Assembly: GCA_027625915.1 (NCBI GenBank)
Contig: JANTQA010000029.1
Location: 3,348,001-3,412,000, forward strand
DNA: 64,000 nt
Reading direction: 5' to 3'
Source: Anaeramoeba flamelloides
Lineage: Eukaryota > Metamonada > Anaeramoebidae
The notes beneath the pieces were generated by a model. The model did not search any database. It worked only from the letters and a program-made list of their open reading frames with translations, and was not told the origin of the DNA. Made by a program: the position numbers and the translations under genes. Position 1 is the first letter of the stretch. Each line of letters starts with the position of its first letter. Below are positions 11,922 to 24,170 of the stretch, in pieces.

Positions 11922-14044
11922 TAGAAAATATATTCCGTGGGGGTATCCTCACTTTATAGTGTTATTGTGACAGATTTTGTTGGGTTTTATATTCTTATCA
12001 AAATAAATTTTCATTTTTTACATATGATAATTTTTTCTAATTTTGCAAATTTTTGTTTTGTTTTTTTAAATTGTTGTTTTTCTTTTTTTTTTCGATTTCT
12101 CTTTTTTTCTTTTTTTTTTCTTTTTCTATTTTTTTTTTTATACTTTTTTTAGATAAGTTAAAAAAGATCTTAGAAAAGACCAAGAAAGATTAAAAAAAAT
12201 AGAGATTTTGTAATTTCTTTGATTATTAAATTACTTATTCTTAAGAAATCTGTTTTTTTGATTTTTTTTTTTTAGAAAAAGTTTGGTAATAAATATTACG
12301 AATGTTCATTTCAAAAATTATGATTCATCTTTTTTAGGTTTTGATTTTCTTTTTATCATTTTTAAAATATAGTATCTTAATTTTTTATTATTATTATTAT
12401 TATTAAAAATATTTATAAGATTTTATTATTAGTTTTATATGAAAACTAAAGAATATATATATTGAATTTATTATTTCAATCAAATCACAATTTTTGAAAT
12501 AAAATCTTTTTTAAAAAAAAGGGTACACCCTCTGTATCACCAATACTATTTAATTGGATGTTAATAAGATAAGTGTTTATTGATTATTTTTATTTTAATT
12601 ATTCATTTTTTCATTTTTTGTTTTTTTATTTTGGATATCGAACAGTTGGAAAATGGAAAAAAAAATAAGATAAGAAGAAATCAATTTGGAAATAATCTAC
12701 CATTATAAAAATGGAAACATTTTAAGTTTGTTTTTCGAATGATTTAGATGTTGGAATTAAGAAAGACCATTATTGAATTGATGCATTAAACAAAGAAAAA
12801 AAAAATAAAGAAAAAAACAATTCCAACAAAATATCAAGTTGAATTGAGGCTTTTTCTTTAAAATGAGACTTTAAAGAACAAAAGTTTGAAGTGTAAAGAG
12901 TTATCAATAACTTTTAAAGAACTTTTTCCCAATCCAACATATTCAAAGGTTGTTTTTGGTATGATTATTTTTTTTTTTTTACAATTAACAAAACAAGATT
13001 TCTCATTCCAAATAAAAGGGCAAACCAATTTTCAAAATATTGAATTTTAATTTTTATTGTTTTGTTTTAAAGAGCTGTAAACTTTCGGTTAGGTGATTTT
13101 TTATATTTTAAAGAGTTTCTTGGATTTTAGAATGGTACTACAATTAATTTTCAAGAATTATGAATAATACTTGAAAATTTCTGTGTTTATTTTTTTGAAA
13201 AAGATTTTATAATTTAGATAAAATTATTTCTGAAATTGGAATGTAATACCAAAATATATTGGCAAAATAAATTATAACTTCTAAAAATTCATATCCTCTA
13301 TTGTTTTTACTTTTTTACAACTCTTTTTTAATTTAAGTATTACATTTTAATTAAGGAAATTCAATAAATTTAATTATTTTATCAAACCGAACTTGAAAAA
13401 TTATTTTTAGTTTTTTTTTTTTTTGGAAAAACTAATTTTGAATTTTAAGAATCATTTTTTCTCCTTAAATTCAATTATTATTATGATTTTTTTTTTTTTA
13501 GTTCTTTATTATTATTTTTTTCTATCTTTTTTTTATTCAAATTGTACTCGTGTTTGTGTATAAACCTTTCGGTTTTAACAAGTCTCCACTTTATACTTTT
13601 AATTTATAAATCTTCTTCTTTATTTTCAGAAATTTTTCAATATAAAAAAATGATAATTACTTTTTTTTCTTTATTCTTACTTCATATTGGGTAACAAAAT
13701 TATCTTAAATTTTTTTAATCAATTTTTATCAAATAGGTAGATCTAACAGTAATTGATACTTTTAAAGAAAAAAAAAAAAAAAAAGGAGGGGGGGTGCATT
13801 CCTCTCTCTGATCCAATTAAAAATTAATTAAAGTTACAATTATTTACTTATACTCAAAATAAGCTTTCATAAAAAATCTAATAGGAGTGATATAAGTATA
13901 AGAGTTAGTAGATGGTCTCTTTAAAACCCTTTATATCGATAATTTTTTGTTTAACTTATGATCAAATATTACGTATTTCAAATATAGTATCAAATCTGAT
14001 AGGTAATTTTATAAGCTGCTTTAACTGTAGTAATTAAAAAGATA

Positions 14045-14573
14045 AACTAAAATTCAAAATTTTCCACACAGTTAAAATGTTCCAAGAAATCACAATAATA
14101 CGATTTCATTGAAATTGGAAATAATTTTGATTTTTAAAAAATATCAAAATCATTTTTTCATCTTTTAATTTGTTTTTTTCATTTTATTTTTTGAATTAAG
14201 GTAACTTGTTTTATTAGATCATTTTTTTTTCCAAAAATTGGTATCATGTTAAAGTTGAGTTACTCCAAATAGAAGAACTCAGATAAAACTAGTTGGGAGT
14301 ATCTAACTATTTGATCCATCAATATTCGTAATAGAATTTAAGAAATTTTACTAATGGGTTTTTTTTGTTTTGCTCTCTCCAAAATTTTTAATACACTGAT
14401 TTATTCGTATTGATAATTATTTATTTTTTGTTTTGTGAGTATTTTAATTTATAAATAAGTGTTAAAATTATAATTAGCGAGTGGTTTTAATTTGGTATTT
14501 CTTCTTGAATTGATTAAATCAGTTTTTTTTCTTCACAAATTGAAATTAAGTGTTAAAAAATTTGAATTGGGGT
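14045..14573 (+). repeat. 530-bp dispersed repeat, copy A
   Basis: This stretch aligns along its whole length with 59547-60074 in the same orientation. Shared landmarks in order are AAATTCAAAATTTT, AAAGTTGAGTT, CCAAATAGAAGAACT, TAATAGAATTTAA, TTTTGCTCTCTCCAAAATTT and AATTTGAATTGGGGT. Identity looks like roughly three quarters by eye. No open frame is shared. The ends carry weak inverted similarity (AATTCAAAATTTT versus the complement of the GAATTGGGG end), so a non-autonomous DNA element is possible. Confidence 0.75.
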
Positions 14574-14810
14574 CTAGAATTTCTGAAGAGTTGAAGTATC
14601 TGAGAGAATTTACATTAATATTAGTCTTAAATATGATGATATTTTGATCCAAAATTGTTATTACTTATGTATTATTGTTGTTGGTGTAAAAGTTAAACCA
14701 GTCATACGAATTGAACCCATCAGAAAATTATCTTTTTAATGTTTATAGGTTTTATTTCTTTCATTTGATAAATTTTTGAAAAGTTATTTATCTAATAAGA
14801 TTTTTTTTTA

Positions 14811-15004
14811 CAGTCAGTTTCACTTTTAAGGCACAAACTTTCAACAAAATAAAAGTCACAATAAAAATCTCAAATTAAGGTACAAAATTCAGATTCTAGT
14901 AAAATAAATTGAAAAAAAAAATTCCAAAATTTGTGCCTTAATTTGAGATTTTTTTGTGTTTTAAATTTCGTAGCAAGTTTGTTCCTTAAAAGTGAAACTG
15001 ACTG
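14811..15004 (+). mobile_element. Tc1/mariner-like MITE, copy 1
   Basis: A 194-bp element beginning CAGTCAGTTTCACTTTTAAG and ending with its complement (CTTAAAAGTGAAACTGACTG, with one base differing), flanked by TA on both sides. TA target duplication with ends starting CAG is the hallmark of the Tc1/mariner group. The whole element is an imperfect palindrome, with internal sub-repeats of CTCAAATTAAGG. It has no coding capacity, so a transposase elsewhere would have moved it. Confidence 0.85.
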
Positions 15005-15317
15005 TATTGGTTAAAATTATTATTTTTTAAATTCATAAATGTTTAAAATCGGCGAATTTTTATTAACTTTCAAAGTGTAAATGATTTTAAAAAATGATAT
15101 AAAAATGAGTCTCATTTTTTTTATTTTCTCACCTATAAATAGATATCCATTATTATAAGTATTTTGTCATTTTATTAAAAATAATTTGTTGTGAAATAAA
15201 CAGGAGAAATTAATTGATTGTCTTATTCAATAAATATTAGTATTAATTCAAGGAATTTTGTAACTTTATTAAAAATCAAATAAATTGTATAAATTACTCA
15301 TTTAAATGTTTTTAATA

Positions 15318-15514
15318 CAGTCAGTTCCACTTTTAAGGCCCAAACTATCAACTATAATTAATACACAATAAAAATCTCAAATTAAGATACCAAATCCAGA
15401 TTTTAGTAAAATAATTTGAAAAAAAAAAAAATTCCAAATTTTGTGCCTTAATTTGAGATTATTTTGTGCCTTACATTTCGTTGATAGATTGTGCAATAAA
15501 TTTGAAACTGGCTG
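15318..15514 (+). mobile_element. Tc1/mariner-like MITE, copy 2
   Basis: A 197-bp copy of the element at 14811, same orientation, flanked by TA. The left end is intact (CAGTCAGTTCCACTTTTAAG). The right end has several substitutions (AATTTGAAACTGGCTG), so this copy has begun to decay. Confidence 0.85.
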
Positions 15515-15821
15515 TAATAATTAATTAAAACTGAATCATTTTTTTGAAATCCTCATCATAACGAGTATCAAATATACATAAATTAAATACAATAATCAAT
15601 TTTTTATTTTAATAATTCTAATACTTATTTTTTCTTTATTAATTAAAAATTGAGTCAAAATTTTTTAAAAAATGGTTTTTTATAAATCAACCAATAGTTT
15701 AAAAGTATATCAAATAAAAAAAAATTATTTTTTTTTTAAAAGTCATAGTATAATCAAAAAAAAAATAGATAAGATAATTTGGTAAGAGTAAAACAAACAG
15801 TGATTTATTTTTCTTTTAATA

Positions 15822-16018
15822 CAGTCAGTTCCACTTTTAAGGTACAAACTTTCAACTAAATTTAAGGCACAAAATAATCTCAAATTAAGGTACAAAATTT
15901 GTAATTTTTTTTTTTACAATTTATTTTTACTAGAATCCAAATTCTGTACCTTAATTTGAGATTTTAATTGTGCTTTAAATTTCGTTGAAAGTTTGTGCCT
16001 TAAAAGTGAAACTGACTG
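15822..16018 (-). mobile_element. Tc1/mariner-like MITE, copy 3 (inverted)
   Basis: A 197-bp copy flanked by TA, with near-perfect ends. The asymmetric centre (TTACTAGAATCCAAATT) is the reverse complement of the centre of copies 1 and 2, so this copy lies in the opposite orientation. Copies 1-3 start at intervals of 507 and 504 bp, but the spacers between them are not similar. Confidence 0.85.
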
Positions 16019-16301
16019 TAATAAAAAGGTAATTAGAATGAAAAAAGAAAATTAAGAAACTCAAAGAAATTAATTAGAAAGACAAAAACTTTTTAAATAC
16101 TTTTAAAATTATATTACTCAATAAAATGAATTTTTCAACTAGATATATATAATAAAATTAAAGATAAAGATATAAACCAAATACTAATATAATTTGAAAT
16201 TTTATTTTTTAATGTTGAATTTTGAAATAAAGTAAGCACTAGTATTTTTAATTTACAGTGTTTATTTATTTTTTTTTTGGCTGATAATCCTTTACTTAAT
16301 T

Positions 16302-16352
16302 ATGGAATGTTCCATTTGTTTAGAATTTTTAATCAACTCGCCTAAATATAAG
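16302..16352 (+). pseudogene. Possible isolated RING-finger first exon
   Basis: Starting at an ATG, 17 codons read MECSICLEFLINSPKYK and are followed by a possible donor (GTACTG). The ECSICLE phrase is the characteristic start of RING fingers (C-x2-C at the first zinc site). I found no downstream exon carrying the remaining cysteines and histidine within the next 700 bp, so this may be a decayed gene fragment, a gene with distant exons, or chance. Confidence 0.22.
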
Positions 16353-17363
16353 GTACTGCTTTGCATATAATAGCTAAACAAAAAAAAAAGTTATTTCACA
16401 TATTACAATCTATTTCTATCTTGAAAACTTTTATTGTATTCCCACAAAAAAAAAAATAATAAATAAATAAAGGAAGTGAAAATTTTACTCCATTTATTAT
16501 TTAAATACGAGTTTAAAAAATAAAAAAAAAAAAAATTTCAAAGATATTTGGACTTGGATATAGTTCATTGAGAAAATTATATTCAAACGTTTATTAATTA
16601 AATTATTTATCAAATCTAAAAATATTAAATAAAATTGATTTAGACTAAGGTCTATTAAAATAAGCCTTTAAAAAAAAAAATTAAATTTCTCAAAATAGCT
16701 TTTTATTTTTTTTTACTAATATTATTCTCTTAAGTTTTATTTTTGCTACCCCTATAAACCAAATTTTCCCTTTTTTGAAATAATTTATAAGTAATCAAGA
16801 GCTTAAGGTTAACAATCCCTAAAAATTTTAAAAGGAATTATCTTGTTTTATGTGTAGCTACTTGTTAATTTGGTTCTTCACTAATCGATCCTCGACTTTG
16901 CAAGAATGATAATAGATGTTCAAAAAGGTAATTTTTGGCAATTTATTTATTTTTTTTTTCAGAAATCCAAATTTCTGAGTCTAAAGATAATTGATTAGAA
17001 GAGATTTAATATGAAATTTTGATTTGGTTAGTGGGTTTTCAATTGAAACATCCATATTACTCTTTTGCTCATTTACCAAAAAAAAAAAAACAATTGTTTT
17101 TTAAAATCTCCAAATAAAACCAAACCGAAATAAAACTTTCAATTAACATCCCAAAAATCAACTATTTTTTTAAAAAACCTACCTTCCATCCAATTAGTCT
17201 TTCACTTTTCATTTCTAATTTCTGAAAAAAATAAAAAATTACCTTTTAGAACCTCTATTAAAATCATAACCAGTTGAAGGTCAATCACCTAAGTACCAAA
17301 TTAACAAGACCACTACACACCGCAAAAATAATCTTTTTTTTAAATTTTGGGATGATAAACCCG

Positions 17364-17783
17364 AAGGACTCTCTAAATTAAAGCAACCATAGGAGTCTTA
17401 CAAATCAAAACATCAGTGAATTAGACTCTTTATTTCTTGAGATCAAGAAGAATATTATATTTCGAATTTTTATAATAAGAAAATTTTGTCAGATCAGACA
17501 GTTAATTGGAAGTGGTAGTAAAAACCTAAACCCAGCCCTTTATGTTCTAAGCTAAGTATTATCTAGTTTCCAACAAAAACCTCTGAAAAAATCGAGTTAG
17601 AAGAAAAAGGGTTGGGTTTAGGATTTTACTACCACTTCCAATTAACTGTCTGATCTGACAAAATTTTCTTATTATAAAAATTCGAAATATAATATTCTTC
17701 TTGATCTCAAGAAATAAAGAGTCTAATTCACTGATGTTTTGATTTGTAAGACTCCTATGGTTGCTTTAATTTAGAGAGTCCTT
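17364..17783. mobile_element. Fold-back palindromic element, copy 1
   Basis: Two arms of about 190 bp (17364-17553 and 17594-17783) are near-perfect inverted copies around a ~40-bp centre. The outer end reads AAGGACTCTCTAAATTAAAG. The arms contain GATCAAGAAGAATATTATAT and GTCAGATCAGACAGTTAATT. Related but diverged palindromes lie at 24171-24562 and 24724-25555, so this is a repeat family, and this copy is the youngest by arm identity. No coding capacity. Confidence 0.85.
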
Positions 17784-18109
17784 AAGAGTTCAAAAATAAT
17801 TTTCAATATTAGATACCATATTTCTTTTTGAGTGAGTTTTATAGAGTTTGTACTCCCTTAAAAAATCACATATCTGTTTTCTTTTTTGATTATAGTTTTG
17901 TGTTTAATGAATTCACTCTTATGTTGTTTTGACATTTTGAATTGAAAATTTCTTACCAAAAAGTTTTCATTTTTTCCTTTCTTATTTCTATTCTTTTCTT
18001 ATTTCTATTATTTTCTTTTATTTTTTTTTTGCTCTTGATTTGTTCAAAATTTGTTTGTATTTCAAATTTTAATTTACAAAAGTACTCTTTGTCTACAGAT
18101 TGATAATCA

Positions 18110-19679
18110 ATGTCAAATACAAATAATTTAAAAACAAAAAATAAGAAAGTTGGAGATAAGATAATAATTAATGGTAAACCAGGAGTAATAAAATTCATTG
18201 GCAAAACAAATTTTGGAGAAGGTGATTGGGTTGGCTGTGAACTAAATGAACCAGGTTGAGTTAATTCCTTCTTTTTTTTTTTTTTTTCTTTCTTTTTTGA
18301 GAATTTTGTTCACGAATAATTAAAAAAAAAATTGTTTTTCTTTTTTTATTTTTTTTAATATTTTTACAAAATTTACCAAAAACACAAATTCAATGAAAAC
18401 AAACAGAAGGAAACAATAACGGAACTATTGAAGGAACCAAATATTTTGAATGTAAACCAAAACATGGTGTTTTTATTCCATTTTTAAATTCCTCATCATC
18501 AAAAGAAGATCTTATCTATGATCCAAATAACACAAAAAATGACAAAAAAAAAGAAAAACAAAAAGAAAAAAAACAATTAGACGATCTAGAAACAACTTTA
18601 ATTGAAAAACTCATCCAAAAGAAATTAGCTTTAGCAAATTTAACAAGAGAAAATAAAATTTCGTTGCAAAAACACAAAACACTAAAAAAATCACTTAAAA
18701 AAAAACAAATCAATAGCAATAAATTAATACAACACACAAAAAATGAAAAAGAAATCAACAAATTGGAATCCAAAAAACAAGAATTAGAAAAGGGTTACCA
18801 AGAAAGGTTAAACAAAACCAAGGAATCACAAAAGACACTTGAACAATTAAAACAAAGCATTTTGCAAAATTCTGTTGAATTCCTGAATAACCAATTAAAA
18901 GAATTAAGTGTTGAAGACAAAAAGCTGAATAACCAAATTCAAGTTGAAGAAAAAGAAACCCTAAACTTACAAGCAAATTTAGAACAAATTGAAAAAAAAG
19001 AACAACAATTAAAAAAGAGTCTATTAAGTGAAAAGGGTAAAAATATTTGTTTTTTTTTATTTTATTTTTTTTTTTTCTCTTTTTATAATAGAGATCTTTT
19101 CGAACAAATTATGAACAACAATATCAAAATAAAAATAAAAACAAATGCCAAAACTAATAGAGGAAGTTCAAAAAGTATATGCAACAAGGACTGAAGAATT
19201 TCAAGAGACTGAAAAAGAAAAAAAAGAAATGCTAAAATATTTTTCATCACAAGGATCCAATTTTAGTGAAAATATTTTTGAATTGGAAGATCAAGTGAAC
19301 CTATTGAACAAACAATTACAATTAAACAAAAAAAAAATAGCACAATTAATTCATGCAAACCAAGTGCAAAAAGAAAAAAAAAAAACAGAAATATCCAAAG
19401 AAAGCAAAAAATAAAAAATCACAATGGGTTGCCAGGCTAATGAATAGCAGACCACACCTTTTAGAATTACGAGAAAAAGTAAGACCCATCTTAAAAACAA
19501 AATCACTTGGGAGGCTAAGGACCACTGAAAAGGTATTAAACCGGAATATTCTGAACTCTGATGATATTTTGCAAATCATTCTTCATCATTATCAAATGGA
19601 AGGAAAAAAACAATTATCCAATTTTATTATTGAACAAACATCAATACCATGTAATTGAAATTTTTTTGATCTCTTTGAG

Positions 19680-19713
<34 letters not shown>

Positions 19714-22540
19714 TCAAACCAACAATAACTCAAATAAAAAAACAAATGATACATAAACAATCAAATTATACATAAACAATAAAAAAAAAAAATAAAATAA
19801 ACAGACACTTATCAAGAACAACCAGAAAGTATTTTAGTTATGTTACTTCGAATGGCTATAAAAGAGGATAACAGGTTATGGGATTTAACTTTGGAATCTG
19901 AAAACTTACAAGTTGGTGAAAATGAAGAAATTGATGTTGGAAGGAATATTGTACTAACATTAGGAGACAACGATCTCAATATTTGGGATGAATCAAAAGA
20001 CAATCCAAAGAACATTCAAATCAACGAGGAACTTTTAGAAAATTATAATAATGGAGAATTTTTAAATTCAATACATTTGGCAAATGTCAACAAATTGATT
20101 GAGCATTTAATTCATCCAGTTCATTATGATGAGGAATTCATTCGAGCCTTTTTAATGACTTACCATGACTTTTTAAAGCCAGAGCATTTGTTTTTAAAAG
20201 TGTTACAAAGATATCATGTCAGGCCTCCAACAGAAAAGGAAAAAGATGAAGAAAACAACAAAAGCAAAAGAGAGTATCAAATTTTCAAAATTGGGATTCA
20301 AAGAAATGTACTTAACTTTTTAGAAACTTGGGTCAATGACCAGTCTTCTGATTTTGGCCCAGTGCTGTTTAATGCCCTAAGATCGTTTTTGGAAAATGAA
20401 TTAAAACGTGACTGGCCAAAAGAAATCCAAATTTTACAACAGCAAATTAAAAAGGGAAAAATCTCAAAAAATTTGAAGAAAAACAATAGAATTATTCAAA
20501 ATAATTCAATCTCACCTGATCCAATAATTCCAAAAACTTTGTTTTCAGTTAATTTTAAACTTGATGATGTTAAAGAGCTAGAATTTGCTCGACAATTAAC
20601 TTTATATCTTCATGATTTATATCAAAAAAATTCAAGTAAGCAATTCTTTTTCTTGAGAAATTACGACTTTTATAAATAATTATTATGTTTTTTTCAACTT
20701 TTTAATCAATCAAAGCAAGAATATTTTTTGAAAAAAATAATTATATAAACTTTGTTTCTGACAAAGGAGCCAAAAAAAAAATTACAAATATCAATTATTT
20801 TTTATAATTGAACCTTTCAGAAAAAATAAGAAATAAGTAGAAAAACACACATTAGAGAATAGTTGATACCCTGTGTGAAGTAAATCTAATGAAATTAATA
20901 TATTGTCTTAAAAATTGAAAAAATAAAATTCTTATTACACCATTATTGAAAAAAAAACAAGAATGCTCATTTTGATCTTCAATCAAAGATCCAAAGAAAA
21001 TTCCAATCGAAATCAATATCATTTTTCAAATATGATTTTCACTGTTTTAATAACATTAGAATAGCACATTTTTATTTTAGTAACTCTAGATCATGTAATA
21101 AAAAAAAAAGTTGCAAGACAATTACCTACCAATGAAAAAAAGAAAAAAGTGAAAATAAGAAAAAATGATTTCAATTTTGAAATTTCCAAATTTAAATTTT
21201 TTCTTCTAATATTCATTCAATCCCTTTAAATATATTTAATTCGCCCATCACACCAGCGTTACTTTGACTGGAAAATAGTTTATTTTTTTAAATTAAAATA
21301 AAAAAAAAATCAATAAATTTCTTTTTTATTGATTTGTTTTTATTTTATTTAAAAAAAATTAAATCATCTTGATTATTACTAGAGAATATTAGCTTTTTTT
21401 CTTTTGATTATAAATTCAACCTTTATGAAAATAACAAAAAACAAAAAACAAAAACCGATCGAATAATGATAAACAAATCTAGTCCGTCTAATATTAAAAT
21501 AAAATTTTAAAATTCAAAATAATTTTTTCTTATTGACAACTTATACACCTGTTACTTTTTTCTTCCATTATTTTTCTTGAAAAAAAAAATTATAGAAGAT
21601 TCTCCTTTTGATTCTTTTTAAAAGTAAAACGTTGAATCCTGTATTTAATACATATATGTATATCTATAAATATGCACATGTGTGTATGCGCTGATATGTG
21701 TTTATAATTGTTATTATTTATATATGCATATTTATGTATATTTATGTATATGTGTATATGTGTGTGTGCTTGTATAAGTATCTTAAAAAGGAAATTAATG
21801 AATGAATTATTTTTATGTTTCTAATAAAAAAATTTTAATTCTTTTCAATTTATGTTACTAATTTTATTAAATCAAAATAGTCATCAGAATTAATAAATCA
21901 AGCTTGGAGTAAAAATCATTTAAAGCATAAAGCGCCAAATGTTATCAAAATGATTGATAAATTTAATGATTGTTCAATTTATATTGCAGAAAAAATTGTT
22001 TCTCCAGAAACTATAAAACAAAGAGCATCACAATTTGTGAGATGGATTAAAATTGGAGAATATTTAAGAGAAATGAATAATTTTGATAGCCTTTTAATGG
22101 TGATTGCAGGGTTACATAATTCAAGTTGTAAAAGATTAAAGCATACACAAGAAGAAGTTTCCAAAATCCATATGAAGACATTTAGTTCGTTACAAGAAAC
22201 TTTATCAAATGAGCAGGGTTATAAAAGGTATAGAGACATCTTAGCCAATTGTAAACCACCAGCGCTTCCTTATGTTGGTCTGTTTTTAACAGATCTTACA
22301 TTTATTTCAGATGGTAGCCCAAGTACAATTGATGGTTTGATTAATTTTTCAAAAAGAAAACTTTTGCATAATGTTATTAGAGAAATTAAAAAATTTCAAC
22401 AACACCAATATAATTTTTGTTACGTTTACCAAATTCAAGCATTATTAAAAGAAAAGTTAACAGAGCATACAGAAAAGAGTCTATATAAAGTTTCTTTGGA
22501 AAATGAGCCAAGAGGTGTTTCAAGAAATGATTTAAATTAA
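18110..22540 (+). CDS. CAP-Gly / coiled-coil / LisH-like / RasGEF protein
   Basis: Apparent five-exon gene: 18110-18254, 18407-19036, 19161-19650, 19805-20635 and 21888-22540, all introns in phase 1. Exons 1-2 encode a CAP-Gly domain (microtubule plus-end or tubulin-tail binding) with GEGDWVGCEL, then GNNNGTIEGTKYFEC and KPKHGVF. A long Lys/Glu/Gln coiled coil follows. Exon 3 ends in a LisH-like segment (DDILQIILHHYQMEG). Exon 4 holds the RasGEF N-terminal (REM) module and the start of the catalytic domain (ELEFARQLTLYLHDLY). Exon 5 holds the rest (LINQAWSK, APNVIKMIDKFND, FVRWIKIGEYLREMNNFDSL, PYVGLFLTDLTF). RasGEFs load GTP onto Ras-family GTPases. The CAP-Gly and RasGEF halves are joined across an A12 run (19374-19385). 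One A fewer gives an unbroken frame of about 915 residues and a total length divisible by three. The alternative is two adjacent genes, but only ~25 bp would separate them. A possible 5' UTR acceptor ends at 18098. Confidence 0.8.
20636..21887 (+). other. Unusually long intron in the RasGEF gene
   Basis: Donor GTAAGC at 20636 and acceptor ATCAG at 21887. At about 1.25 kb it is roughly eight times longer than the other three introns of the gene (124-154 nt). It splits the RasGEF catalytic domain. Inside are a TATG/TGTA-rich microsatellite (about 21645-21780) and the phrase TTACTTTGACTGGAAAATAG (about 21259), resembling the motif at position 1. An alternative acceptor at 21880 would keep SSEL but breaks the phase. 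Confidence 0.65.
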
Positions 22541-23762
22541 TAAATAATTATTATAAAATTAAATTTTTGAAAAAAAAAAACAAAGAAATAAATTATTTTT
22601 TTAGATGATCATCTTATTATCATTTAAAATTCTTTGAAACTTGTTTTTTTTTCTTTTCTTTTTTTTTTTTTAATATGTGTCATTTTAGGCAATTGACGTA
22701 CTTTTTTTTTATGTTAATTATTTTTCAGTATTTAGCTTCATATTTGAAAATAAATTAATTTCTCAAGAGTTAGACTCTTATTGAGTATGGTTAAATGTTT
22801 GAAATTTCTGAACCTGTAAAATTGGTTATCAATATTTCAATTTTATAAAAAAGTGTATGAACCTATTTCATAAAACAAAAAAAAAATTGAGAAACTTAAA
22901 AAATTTTCAAAATATCAACATATGTTTTAAATTGTTTTTGAGTCGAATTTTCTTTCAATGTTTTTGAAAATAATTAAGGAATAGTTTTATTTTTTAAAAA
23001 GTTTATTGTTTTTTATTGTGATATTTTACTTTCAGGATAATTATCATACTTTTTAAATTAATGCTGATCTTCAAGTTTTAAAAAACAAATTGAAATGAAT
23101 TTTAAGATTCTTTTTCAAAATTTTGTTTTTTAATCTTTTTGATCCTTTTAGAATTAGTATAGGAAATTTAAATTTGCTTTTTCAGAATTTAGAATTTAAC
23201 CCCAAAGAGGTGAAAAGGTTAGTGTATCGTTAGAAATTTTTAATACAGAAACCACAAAGTATAGTTAAACTTAATTATAAAAAATCTAGAATTTTAGATT
23301 TCATTGACTTTTTATAGGAATTATTTTATTTTTTGATTTAAAAAACGGATTAAAAATACCAAAATCTAAAGAATCAATTAAAAAAAAAAAAGATTAATAA
23401 TGTACACCAAACAAACCAAACTGAAATTAAAAAAAAGATTATAAAAAAAAATTTTTTTTTTTTTTTTGTTTTATAATAATATTTAATACCATAAATATTG
23501 TGTTTATTGGTATGGGTGGGTAATATTTAAATTTTAATATTTTTAGATATGTATACTTTCTTGGTGGTTTGTGTCGAGTTAATGTGTATAGAAGTATTAT
23601 TCCTTTAAAATGTTGATTTCAAATACAAAGATGATTTATTGGTGGATTGTCGAAAAAAAAAACAATCAATAATATTGATTTTTCTTAGTTTTATAAAAAT
23701 ATTCAAGTTATAATATTATAAATGGGAATTAAAATGAAATAGATTGTAATTGTAATAAAAAA

Positions 23763-23781
23763 GGGGGGGGGGGGGGGGGGG
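23763..23781 (+). repeat. G19 homopolymer
   Basis: Nineteen consecutive G residues in DNA that is otherwise over four-fifths A+T. Such a run can form a G-quadruplex and is prone to length error. Shorter G or C runs occur near 5866, 13782, 28431, 49146, 49220, 50826 and 52631. Confidence 0.85.
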
Positions 23782-24170
23782 TTGATCTGTTTTATAACTG
23801 TATTTATCAAGTTGTAAACAATAACAACTAAAAAGATAAAAAAATCAATTAATATTTCATTTTAGTTGGTTATAAGAATATTTATATAGATTATTAGGTA
23901 AAAATCAAGAGGCTTCCCATAAAATAAAACCTGCCTTGATTGTTGTTATTTTTTGTGTGGGTTATAAGGGAGAATAGAACAAAATAATTCAAAAAATTAG
24001 ATTTCTTATTAAAAAAAATATTTTAATCTTTTTATAAAACATTGTAATTACTTGTAACAAATTAAAAGTATTATATTTATAAAATATAGAAGGAATTGAT
24101 TTAGAAAATATTTCCTTGATATAAAAAATATTAAGGAAAAAATTTTTCATATGGTTAAGATTTATATAAT

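Larger units (their letters stand above)
11539..18097. other. Repeat-rich intergenic region
   Basis: About 6.5 kb between the kinase and CAP-Gly/RasGEF genes. Immediately after the kinase stop is a T-run of about 27. The region holds one copy of a 530-bp dispersed repeat, three MITEs, a fold-back element and one possible RING exon, listed separately. The rest is AT-rich with short microsatellites (TA at 11890-11913, TTA at 12386-12403), and I see no gene in it. Confidence 0.65.

Noticed and set aside
16905-16975. Possible micro-exon/intron pair (DPRLCKNDNRCSK then GTAATT...TTTCAG) as the second half of the RING
   Set aside because: The cysteine spacing does not fit a RING and the next exon runs quickly into a stop.
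19442-19660. RasGEF as a separate gene starting at the ATG near 19440
   Set aside because: It would leave only ~25 bp after the CAP-Gly frame's stop, with no room for a terminator and promoter, and phase-consistent exons favour one gene; kept as the stated alternative.
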